This document shows positions 7,789 to 13,517 of a stretch of DNA of 13,517 nt, piece after piece. The notes under the pieces are model-generated. The model was given only the letters and a program-made list of their open reading frames with translations, did no database searches and was not told the origin of the DNA. The stretch lies in contig JBJMWX010000006.1 of assembly GCA_045809925.1 (NCBI GenBank), forward strand, positions 1 through 13,517, given 5' to 3'. This DNA is from CADDYX01 sp045809925. Lineage in GTDB: Bacteria; Verrucomicrobiota; Verrucomicrobiia; Chthoniobacterales; UBA10450. The first letter of the stretch is position 1. Each line of letters begins with the position of its first letter. The translations under genes and the position numbers were made by a program.

Positions 7789-8394
7789 TTACCTGCCGCC
7801 GTATTTCTTAAGAATCGGCTCGAGTTCACGAACGAGCTCGGCTGACTCATTGAATAACTGTGGAGGCACCTGCGGATTACTGCTGGCAGCGACGTACCCC
7901 GCAACGCGTTGCGGCACGCTGCCTTGCCCGGGGCTCGGAGACGGCGCTTGCGGTACGGAGCCTGCGCCCGGCATTGGGGACGGAGATGCGGGAACTTGCG
8001 GCACACTGCCGTGGCCCGGCACGGGCTTCTCGCCCACGCCGATCTGGATGGCATCGTGCGTGAAGCCGGGCTTTGCCACATTCGCTGCCGCCTGCGAAGC
8101 CGCCCGTTTGCTTATGAACATGTCGCGTAAGGTGCCGTTCGTCCGCTTGAGCGCGGCTTGATCGTAGCTTTGGACTTTGTAGAGCTGCTTGTGATGGCGT
8201 GCCAGAATGCGATTCATCTCTTCATGGTCGGCCGGCGACAACGCTGTTCCCGGTAACTCTATGCTATGCCCGCCGAAAACGGCGTTATGGCTAACATCGT
8301 TGCCACCACTGAAGCTACCCGATACGCAGGCTGTGATCGAATAGCCGATCGCGGCAATGACAAGGACAAGGACTGCGCCGGTACGAGCTTTCAT
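7789..8394 (-). CDS. Putative lipoprotein with proline-rich PGxGSVPQ repeats
   Basis: Function is unknown. It has 201 residues. The N-terminus (MKART followed by a hydrophobic stretch) ends in a lipobox, ITAC, with the lipidated cysteine at residue 23. A glycine/serine-rich linker and a helical region follow (about 52-105, including ADHEEMNRILARHHKQLYK). Next come three copies of PG(H/A/Q)GSVPQ at residues 126-133, 142-149 and 155-162, separated by PSPSP-type spacers. A C-terminal helix (about 178-198, ESAELVRELEPILKKYG) closes the protein. The proline-rich stretch looks like an extended spacer. It is the first gene of the HTTM unit, 77 bases after the dciA stop, with ATG start and weak ribosome-binding site. 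Confidence 0.75.
   Translation of the reverse strand: MKARTGAVLVLVIAAIGYSITACVSGSFSGGNDVSHNAVFGGHSIELPGTALSPADHEEMNRILARHHKQLYKVQSYDQAALKRTNGTLRDMFISKRAASQAAANVAKPGFTHDAIQIGVGEKPVPGHGSVPQVPASPSPMPGAGSVPQAPSPSPGQGSVPQRVAGYVAASSNPQVPPQLFNESAELVRELEPILKKYGGR
7909..8019 (-). repeat. Three in-frame PGxGSVPQ repeats in the lipoprotein gene
   Basis: The coding sequence repeats an eight-residue unit PGxGSVPQ three times, with period 16 then 13 residues and proline/serine spacers between copies. The underlying DNA is also similar among copies (GGxTCCGTACC-type segments with third-base changes). The tract is therefore likely to have grown by slippage or unequal exchange. Confidence 0.7.
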
Positions 8395-8471
8395 AGGGAC
8401 ACCGGTTTGAATCCGTTGGATTGGCTATGCAAGCACAAACTTGCCTGACTCTCCGTCGACGAAGCCTTGGG

Positions 8472-8831
8472 CTAACCGACCCTGAAGCGGATGTCGCGTA
8501 TCGTTTTCGCGCCGAAACGGGTTTTCAGTTTCCGCAGAATGTCGGCCTTGGAGACGGTTTCCAGCTCGTAGTGCAGCGCTGGTTGGAGCACCCGAACAAT
8601 TAGGATGCCATCGCGCAGAGTGACCGGGGCGGAATGGTCGGCAAGGAAGTCGCCGACGATTTTTGACCACGCCTCGATGACTTCGCTCTCGCGCAGGCGT
8701 TCACGAAGGCCGAGTTGTTGGATCACGCTGGGCACCAGCTGCGCGGCCGATTGCCAGCGGTCGGGACGCGGTTTGCGATCGGGCAGGCCGCGCCATTCGG
8801 CCATCACTCGCGCGCGGAGGGAAGCGTTCAC
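8472..8831 (-). CDS. dciA: DUF721 protein, DciA-type replicative helicase loader
   Basis: DciA proteins load or regulate the DnaB helicase in bacteria lacking DnaC or DnaI. It has 119 residues and carries the DUF721 pattern: a helical N-terminal part with LVPSVIQQLGL (32-42), then VIEAWSKIVGDFLADHSAPV (51-70), LRDGILIVRV, a short helix LHYELE, LRKLKTRFG and the ending IRDIRFRVG. The start used is GTG at 8831, with no Shine-Dalgarno. An internal ATG at 8804 (residue 10) is a reasonable alternative. A hairpin repeat fills most of the gap to rpoN upstream and ends 11 bases before this start, so it may have replaced or altered the native leader. The assignment is from the domain pattern; the role in this organism is inferred. 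Confidence 0.8.
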   Translation of the reverse strand: MNASLRARVMAEWRGLPDRKPRPDRWQSAAQLVPSVIQQLGLRERLRESEVIEAWSKIVGDFLADHSAPVTLRDGILIVRVLQPALHYELETVSKADILRKLKTRFGAKTIRDIRFRVG

Positions 8832-8842
8832 GCTGCGAATTC

Positions 8843-8920
8843 TGTCATTCCGAGCGGAGTCGACGAATCTCCTCTAGCGGCAACAAGAACGAAGATGTCT
8901 CGACTGCGCTCGACATGACA
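8843..8920. repeat. Imperfect inverted repeat / dispersed-type hairpin between rpoN and dciA
   Basis: The left arm at 8843-8872 begins TGTCATTCCGAGCGGAGTCG. The right arm at 8891-8920 is its imperfect reverse complement, ending CTCGACATGACA. The two 30-base arms match at 23 positions, with an 18-base loop. The element takes up 78 of the 102 bases between the two genes. The arm sequence resembles a GTCATTCCGAGC repeat I remember as multicopy in many soil-bacterial genomes. No second copy is seen in this window. It has no ORF, so it would be a REP-like or MITE-like element. Transcribed with rpoN, it could fold into a long stem. Confidence 0.75.
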
Positions 8921-8933
8921 GTGCGCGGCCGAC

Positions 8934-10358
8934 TCAGTACTTCCGTCGCATGTTGCTCGGCAGAATGTTCAGCTCTGTTCGGTACTTCGCGACCGTGCGT
9001 CGGGCGATGGGAATGCCGCGCTCGCTTAGGATTTCGACAATCTCCTTGTCGCTCAACGGCGAGCTTGGGTCCTCCGCTTTGACCAAATCCATGATTGCCT
9101 CCTTCACGCTGGTGTTGCTCATCGTCTCGCCGGTCGCCGTCTGGTAACCAGGGGTGAAGAAGTACTTCATCTCGAAGACGCCCTGCGGCGTTGCCATGTA
9201 CTTACCGCTGATCGCGCGGCTGACCGTCGTCTCGTGAACGCCAACCACGTCCGCGATCTGAACCATTGTCATCGGTTTCAGGTGCGCGCTGCCATGATCG
9301 AGGAACTCGCGCTGCCGTTTGACGATCTCATGCGCGATATTGGAAATGGTCTGCTGCCGCTGGTGGATCGATTTGATCAGGAATTTTCCGCTTCGGATCT
9401 TGTCACGGATATAATCCTTCACCTCCCCGCCATTGCCGTCCTGGGCCATGATATCCTTGTAGGTGTTGCTGATGCGCAGATGCGGGATCTGCTCGCCGTT
9501 CAGGATGACCTGGTATTCGCCGTCGATCTTTTCAACAGTCACATCCGGCAGGACGTAATTCTGCGGTGATTCGGCGAAGACGGCGCCCGGCCGCGGCTCG
9601 AGCTGCGCGATGTTGTTGGCTGCTTTCTGCACCTGCTCGACGGTGATTCCCATCCGACGGGCGATTTCTGGGAAGCGGCGCTTGCCGAGATCCTGCATGT
9701 GATCCGAAATGATCCTGAACTCGAGGCTGTTCTGTCTGCCCTCGCGCTTGAGTTGAATCAAAAGGCACTCGCGCAGATCGCGCGCACCGACGCCCGGCGG
9801 ATAGAAACTCTGGATGAGCGTGAGCATGTTTTCGAAATCCTCCTGCGGGATTCCGGTGTTCATCGCCATCTCTTCCGGCGTGGCCTGGAGGAAGCCGTTG
9901 TCGTCGATATTGCCGATGATGAGCTCGGCCGTTTTACGATCGTTCCCGTCGAGGACGGTCTGGTTCAGCTGCCCCATCAGGTGTTGTTGGAGCGTTTCCT
10001 GAGTGGCGATGGAATCAAAGAAGAACTGACGTTTCTCCTCGTCCTCTTGTGACCGGGCGCTGTAGGTGCCCGACTGCGCCATATAATCGCGCCACTCGTC
10101 GTCGAGCTTGGCCAGCTGATCGAACTCCTGTTTGAACTCCTCATCCGCGGTCGTGCTCGTGCTCTCGGCCGGGGCCGTCTCGGATCCGGGCTCGGTCGCG
10201 AGTTCTTCGAGGACCGGGTTGGTCTCCATTTCCTGCTGGACGAGATTGCGCAGCTCGAGGAGCGGCGCCTGAAGAATGAGCAGGCTTTGCTGGAGCTGCG
10301 GGGCGAGAACCTGCTGAAGTGAAAGGTTCTGCGACTGATGCATCCCCGGTCCGGCCAT
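8934..10358 (-). CDS. rpoN: RNA polymerase sigma-54 factor
   Basis: It directs RNA polymerase to -24/-12 promoters, which need an AAA+ activator for opening. It has 474 residues. Region I is glutamine/leucine-rich (LSLQQVLAPQLQQSLLILQ, residues 12-30, through NPVLEEL at 47-53). An acidic region II spans about 55-110. The core-binding domain covers about 115-300. The DNA-binding helix-turn-helix is at about 366-385 (VQIADVVGVHETTVSRAISG), and the RpoN box ARRTVAKYR is at 452-460 just before the C-terminus. The ATG at 10358 is preceded by GGCGGA as a weak Shine-Dalgarno, and a second ATG lies five codons in. A divergent pair of small secreted-protein genes starts 127 bases upstream, and an NtrC-type activator lies beyond them. 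Confidence 0.99.
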   Translation of the reverse strand: MAGPGMHQSQNLSLQQVLAPQLQQSLLILQAPLLELRNLVQQEMETNPVLEELATEPGSETAPAESTSTTADEEFKQEFDQLAKLDDEWRDYMAQSGTYSARSQEDEEKRQFFFDSIATQETLQQHLMGQLNQTVLDGNDRKTAELIIGNIDDNGFLQATPEEMAMNTGIPQEDFENMLTLIQSFYPPGVGARDLRECLLIQLKREGRQNSLEFRIISDHMQDLGKRRFPEIARRMGITVEQVQKAANNIAQLEPRPGAVFAESPQNYVLPDVTVEKIDGEYQVILNGEQIPHLRISNTYKDIMAQDGNGGEVKDYIRDKIRSGKFLIKSIHQRQQTISNIAHEIVKRQREFLDHGSAHLKPMTMVQIADVVGVHETTVSRAISGKYMATPQGVFEMKYFFTPGYQTATGETMSNTSVKEAIMDLVKAEDPSSPLSDKEIVEILSERGIPIARRTVAKYRTELNILPSNMRRKY

Positions 10359-10485
10359 ATTCCGCCGAGAGTACGCGGGCGGATGGTATACACAAGCAAT
10401 TTGCGCGCCGCGCAGACCGGAAAATCGTCGTTAACCGCGCGCTTTGAAGAAGAGGGAATGCCTCTTGCTATTGAACGTCGCGCTG
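10359..10485. promoter_or_regulatory. Divergent intergenic region between rpoN and the small secreted-protein genes
   Basis: These 127 bases separate two divergent starts and must hold promoters for rpoN and probably for the plus-strand pair. A TATACA/TATACC-like -10 candidate lies at 10385-10392 on either strand, but no matching -35 box is seen. A near sigma-54 pattern, TGGTATACACAAGC at 10384-10398, has GG to GC spacing of nine instead of ten, so it is not called. No promoter is assigned with confidence. Confidence 0.35.
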
Positions 10486-10725
10486 ATGAAACGAGCCGCG
10501 ATTACCATTCTCTTACTGCTGGCAACGAGCTTTGCCACCCTCCGCTCGGCGCCACCTGCTGCTTCTGCCCAGCAACAGGACCAGGTTCTCCGCGCGATCA
10601 AAGAATTGCAGGAACAGCAGGCCGCGATCGCCGCCAACCAGGCAAAAATCGAGGAGAAGATCGCAATGGTCTCCGAAGCAGTACGCCAGGCACGGATCTT
10701 CGCCTCCCGCGGAGGACATCACTAA
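10486..10725 (+). CDS. Small exported coiled-coil protein, copy 1
   Basis: No family is recognised. From the ATG at 10486 it has 79 residues. A signal peptide (MKRA plus a leucine-rich core) ends in the signal peptidase I-type site ASA before Q29. The mature chain of about 51 residues is almost entirely a predicted amphipathic helix rich in Q, A, E and K (VLRAIKELQEQQ, KIEEKIAMV), ending RIFASRGGHH. It aligns without gaps over 43 residues with the next gene's product, so the two are diverged paralogues. A TTG at 10444 in the same frame would add 14 residues, but it has no better ribosome site. Its stop overlaps the next start as TAATG. The likely location is periplasmic or outer-surface; the role is unknown. 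Confidence 0.7.
   Translation: MKRAAITILLLLATSFATLRSAPPAASAQQQDQVLRAIKELQEQQAAIAANQAKIEEKIAMVSEAVRQARIFASRGGHH
10711..10716 (+). promoter_or_regulatory. Shine-Dalgarno GGAGGA for the second small gene
   Basis: GGAGGA lies inside the end of copy 1, eight bases before the ATG at 10725. It is the strongest ribosome-binding site seen in the window. It fixes the start of copy 2 despite the frame being open upstream. Confidence 0.85.
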
Positions 10726-11027
10726 TGAAATTTCAGGCACTCATCGTTCCGGCACTGGCAGCAATCTGTTTGTCCGTTGCTCGTGCGCAGACGCCCGTCC
10801 CCATCATCGTGCCGGCTTCAAATCCAGCCACGACCAGCACCACCGCGAGCGCGACTCAAGGCCTGCCAGGCGCCGCCGCAGCATCGACTGGCGCTCTATT
10901 GAAGACGCTGGACGAAATGAAGGCGCAGAACACAGAAACTTTACGTAAACAAGCCGCTCTGCTCGAGTCGCTGAACGAGCTGCAGCAGGCGGCCGATCAG
11001 CTCCGAATCTACGCGAGCCGGACCTAG
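10725..11027 (+). CDS. Small exported coiled-coil protein, copy 2
   Basis: It has 100 residues from the ATG at 10725, which overlaps the preceding stop by one base and follows GGAGGA. A signal peptide with core ALIVPALAAICLSV ends at ARA before Q22. The mature part begins with a Pro/Thr/Ala-rich low-complexity linker (about 22-50). A coiled-coil-like helix of about 45 residues (LKTLDEM, TLRKQAALLESLNELQQAADQ) follows, and the protein ends RIYASRT. The helix and ending match copy 1: 13 of 43 positions identical and about 8 more similar. The same frame is open back to 10338, but upstream of 10725 it encodes sequence with no protein-like pattern. The gene converges on the NtrC-type gene with adjoining stop codons. 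Function is unknown; an oligomeric envelope protein is a guess. Confidence 0.75.
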   Translation: MKFQALIVPALAAICLSVARAQTPVPIIVPASNPATTSTTASATQGLPGAAAASTGALLKTLDEMKAQNTETLRKQAALLESLNELQQAADQLRIYASRT

Positions 11028-12398
11028 CTACTTCTTGCCCTTCGCTTCCACCTTGCGGTAAAGCGTTGCCATACTGATGCCGAGCATGCTCGCGGCTTTT
11101 TCCCGTGAGCCTCCGCACTGCGAAAGCGTCGCCTCGATGTAGGAGCGTTCTTGTTGCTGGACGAAATCCTCGAGTGGCTGACCAATCGGCATCGAGGCGA
11201 TTGCCTGGTCCGCCTTCTCGCCCTGCACGTAGCTGACAATTTGCGGCGGCAGATCCGTAGGCAGGACGGTGTTCTCCTCGCACAAAGCACAGGCGCGTTC
11301 GATTGCGTTCTCGAGCTCGCGTACGTTCCCCGGATAATTGTAGTGGCAGAGAATGTCGACCGCCTTGGGGTCGATCTTCTTCACTTCGCCGCCGGTGGCC
11401 CCGGCGTTCTTTTGCAGGAAATGGTTCACCAGCAACGGGACATCTTCGAGCCGGTCCCGCAACGGCGGGATCTCGATCGGAATGACGGCGAGCCGATAGT
11501 AAAGATCTTCCCGAAAATTGCCTTCCTTGATCTTGCCCTGCAGCACCTCGTTGGTGGCGCCGACGACACGAACGTTGACTGGTATGCTCTTGTTGTCGCC
11601 GACGCGGCGCACCTCGCGCTCCTGCAAGACGCGTAACAGCTTCGTCTGCAACTGCGGCGCCATCGAGTTCACTTCATCGAGGAAAATGGTTCCGAGGGTT
11701 GCTTCCTCGAACAACCCGCGCTTGTCAGCGACTGCGCCGGTGAAGGCGCCTTTCTTGTGCCCGAACAATTCCGACTCGAGCAAGTTCTCCGGGAGCGCGC
11801 TGCAGTTAATAGCAACGAACGGCTGATGCTGCCGGTTGCTGTTGAAATGCAGCCCGCGCGCGACAAGCTCCTTGCCCGTGCCGCTTTCGCCCTGGATGAG
11901 AACGGTTGAATCAGTATCCGCGACCTTGTTGATGATATTATACACCTGCTGCATCGACCGGCTTGTGCCGATGATGTTCTCGAAACGGTAGCGGTTCTTG
12001 AGCTCCTTCCGAAGATAGGTGTTCTCACGCAGCGCAGCCTGGTAATCGAGCGCGCGCTGAATCGTCAGCTGAAGCTCGTCGATCTTGAACGGCTTCGTCA
12101 CGTAGTCGTAGGCGCCCATTTTCATCGCCTCGACGGCTGTCTCGACTGAGGCATAGGCAGTGATCAGAATGACCGCCGTCTGCCGATGATGCTCGCGGAT
12201 GTGTCGTAAGACATCGAACCCGGTCATCGTTTCCATCTTGATATCGGCGATCACGACCTGCGGCTGGATCGAGTCGAGTTGCTCGACCGCCCGCGGCGCG
12301 GAATTGAATGGAAAAACCTGATGCCCCTTCTCGCGACAGAGCGTAACGATCACCTCTACCATCGCGGGCTCGTCGTCGATTATGATTATTTTAGCCAT
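11028..12398 (-). CDS. NtrC-family sigma-54-dependent response regulator
   Basis: It is a two-component transcription activator that hydrolyses ATP to open sigma-54 promoters. It has 456 residues. The receiver domain (about 1-118) has D8/D9, phosphoacceptor D52 in VVIADIKM, T80 and K102. The AAA+ domain (about 140-370) has Walker A GESGTGKE (170-177), the sigma-54 contact loop GAFTGA (217-222), Walker B TIFLDEV (237-243), FREDLYYRL (295-303) and sensor II-type YPGNVRELEN. A Fis-type helix-turn-helix at about 425-449 (GGSREKAASMLGISMATLYR) ends the protein. All residues needed for activity are present. No histidine kinase is in the window, so it is an orphan here. rpoN lies on the same strand 670 bases downstream, separated by the two small plus-strand genes. 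Targets cannot be told from sequence. Confidence 0.98.
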   Translation of the reverse strand: MAKIIIIDDEPAMVEVIVTLCREKGHQVFPFNSAPRAVEQLDSIQPQVVIADIKMETMTGFDVLRHIREHHRQTAVILITAYASVETAVEAMKMGAYDYVTKPFKIDELQLTIQRALDYQAALRENTYLRKELKNRYRFENIIGTSRSMQQVYNIINKVADTDSTVLIQGESGTGKELVARGLHFNSNRQHQPFVAINCSALPENLLESELFGHKKGAFTGAVADKRGLFEEATLGTIFLDEVNSMAPQLQTKLLRVLQEREVRRVGDNKSIPVNVRVVGATNEVLQGKIKEGNFREDLYYRLAVIPIEIPPLRDRLEDVPLLVNHFLQKNAGATGGEVKKIDPKAVDILCHYNYPGNVRELENAIERACALCEENTVLPTDLPPQIVSYVQGEKADQAIASMPIGQPLEDFVQQQERSYIEATLSQCGGSREKAASMLGISMATLYRKVEAKGKK

Positions 12399-12439
12399 CT
12401 CGCAGGTCCGAGAATTAGCTCAGTTTTGAGAAATTGAAA

Positions 12440-12457
12440 GCGGAAATGAGAATCCGC
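12440..12457 (-). terminator. Possible weak terminator after the amidohydrolase gene
   Basis: On the minus strand GCGGA and TCCGC form a 5-base-pair stem with an 8-base loop, followed by TTTCAATTTCTC. It lies 10 bases after the amidohydrolase stop and before the NtrC-type gene. The stem is short and the T-run is broken, so the call is weak. Confidence 0.25.
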
Positions 12458-12467
12458 GTCCCGCGAA

Positions 12468-13517
12468 TCAAACCAGCTCCCCTCCAATCATTGTCCAGCT
12501 GACGGGGTGATCGAACCCGACAATCGTCTCGTACGCCTCCACTGCATCGCCGCTGAACGGGAACGCGATCATGTCGGCGAACGCTCCGGCACTGAGCTGC
12601 CCAAGCCCAGCCCCTTGTCCGAGAGCGCGAGCGCCATTTATCGTGGCGAGTTCGATCACCTCGCGCGCCGAAACGTGCGGGCGAAGCCGGCGGAATTCGC
12701 GCATCTCGGCAAACAAACTCAGGTCCGGTGCTGACGCGAGACTGTCCGTGCCGAGGCAGATATTCGCGCCGTTATCGCGCAGGCGCTCGTAAGCAAACCG
12801 CGTGTGCTGAAAGTACCGATGGCTCCGCGGACAATGCACAACGTGCAGCGGCGGCAGGCGAGCGATGCGTTCCCAGTCGTCATCGACCAACTCGTTTACG
12901 TGGACGACGAGCCACGGCGATCGAGAGGTATCTCCCGCACCTCGGCGGAAGTTTGCGATCAGTTCGAGCAGATGGGCGAAGGGCGTTCGTCTCCCGCAGT
13001 CCGACATGTCGCGGCCGATACTGGCCAGAAAATCGTAGAGGGGACCGGTAGCGAAGCGAAACATCTGCAGCTCTTCAAAAGACTCCGCAACATGCGTCGT
13101 AGGCAAGAAATCCCGGGCGCGGTCGACAGCGCGATACAATTGCGCCGACGCCGTGTAGGGCGCATGCGGGGCAAGGCCGCGATAGCGCGTCTGCCCAGTT
13201 GCGGCCGCCGCAAATTGCAGGAGCTGGTCGGCGGTCGCACCGGGCCGGATGTCGAGCAATTCCGGACACCACCAGGTGCGTAACGGAGCACCCTCCAAGC
13301 GCGAGATCAGCTCGGGTACATCCGTCAAATTAACGAGACTGCTCGTCCCGAACTCGCGCGCTTCGCGAAAACCATCGCTGATCGAGCGCCGATAATCGTC
13401 AGCCCCGAGCTTGCCTTTCTCGGCATTGATCGCGCGGATCCAGTCGGCGAATGAATTCTGCCGCGGAATCGTGCCACGAAGGCAGGTGTAGTCGAGGTGG
13501 CAGTGGGCGTTGATCAA
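12468..13517 (-). CDS. Amidohydrolase (ATZ/TRZ-like deaminase/hydrolase), 5' end outside the window
   Basis: It is a metal-dependent TIM-barrel hydrolase of the cytosine deaminase/ATZ-TRZ/SsnA group. 349 residues are visible. The metal-site HxH is in NAHCHLDY (H5, H7 of the fragment). HAPYTAS (118-124) is followed by THVAES (H142 metal-type, E145 catalytic-type), then VVHVNE (H206), HCPRSHRYF (H228) and GTDSLAS (D258). The C-terminal GQLSAGAFADMIAF is the return to the small beta domain. The TTG at the window edge is probably an internal leucine (GLINAHCH), since family members have about 50-60 residues before this motif. Aminodeoxyfutalosine deaminase of the menaquinone pathway is a possible function, because HAPYT and THxAES occur there. 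No other mqn gene is in view, so this stays open. Confidence 0.93.
   Translation of the reverse strand: MINAHCHLDYTCLRGTIPRQNSFADWIRAINAEKGKLGADDYRRSISDGFREAREFGTSSLVNLTDVPELISRLEGAPLRTWWCPELLDIRPGATADQLLQFAAAATGQTRYRGLAPHAPYTASAQLYRAVDRARDFLPTTHVAESFEELQMFRFATGPLYDFLASIGRDMSDCGRRTPFAHLLELIANFRRGAGDTSRSPWLVVHVNELVDDDWERIARLPPLHVVHCPRSHRYFQHTRFAYERLRDNGANICLGTDSLASAPDLSLFAEMREFRRLRPHVSAREVIELATINGARALGQGAGLGQLSAGAFADMIAFPFSGDAVEAYETIVGFDHPVSWTMIGGELV

Noticed and set aside
10384..10398. Sigma-54 promoter-like sequence before the small secreted-protein genes
   Set aside because: GG and GC are separated by nine bases instead of ten, and the -12 TTGC is not in register.
10338..10724. Long plus-strand open frame continuing into the second small gene, with an ATG at 10458 preceded by AGAGGGA
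   Set aside because: The upstream translation is arginine-, proline- and cysteine-rich with no fold-like pattern, and it crosses the rpoN start. The same bases encode a convincing signal peptide and helix in another frame. GGAGGA before 10725 marks the true start.
13515..13517. TTG at the window edge as the start of the amidohydrolase
   Set aside because: It sits just before the HxH metal motif. Family members have an N-terminal beta domain first, so it is most likely an internal leucine codon of a gene cut by the edge.

Overview
The window is gene-dense, GC-rich bacterial chromosome with no tRNA, rRNA, CRISPR array, transposase or phage gene. No gap without a gene exceeds about 130 bases. 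The best lineage guess is a soil or freshwater Verrucomicrobiota member (Chthoniobacterales-like), with Acidobacteriota as the alternative. The guess rests on the prepilin peptidase with a long soluble insertion, the TolB-like/TPR membrane protein type, and an intergenic hairpin of the GTCATTCCGAGC type. These are remembered associations and were not searched.

Region 1 (3931 down to 1, minus strand) is a tight operon: folB (dihydroneopterin aldolase), argH (argininosuccinate lyase), a Nudix ADP-sugar pyrophosphatase, tatC (Tat translocase) and a prepilin peptidase cut by the window edge. folB and argH overlap in TGATG, and the next gaps are 9, 2 and 33 bases.

Region 2 (6105 to 4060, minus) is one large membrane-anchored protein with a TolB/FlgO-like domain and C-terminal TPR repeats. 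Region 3 (8394 to 6201, minus) is a compact three-gene unit: a lipoprotein with PGxGSVPQ repeats, a single-pass protein with a GYGFFAP motif, and an HTTM (vitamin-K-carboxylase-like) multipass protein. This unit is the most plausible uncharacterised system in the window.

Region 4 (12398 to 8472) is a sigma-54 module. rpoN is followed by a DciA/DUF721 helicase-loader gene after a 78-base imperfect hairpin repeat. An NtrC-type sigma-54 activator is encoded nearby on the same strand. Between rpoN and the activator, on the opposite strand, sit two overlapping small genes for exported coiled-coil proteins. The two are diverged paralogues, each ending in a shared RI(F/Y)ASR motif.

Region 5 (13517 to 12468, minus) is an amidohydrolase whose N-terminus lies outside the window. 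Most genes are core housekeeping. The notable items are the HTTM trio, the small coiled-coil pair and the dispersed-type hairpin.
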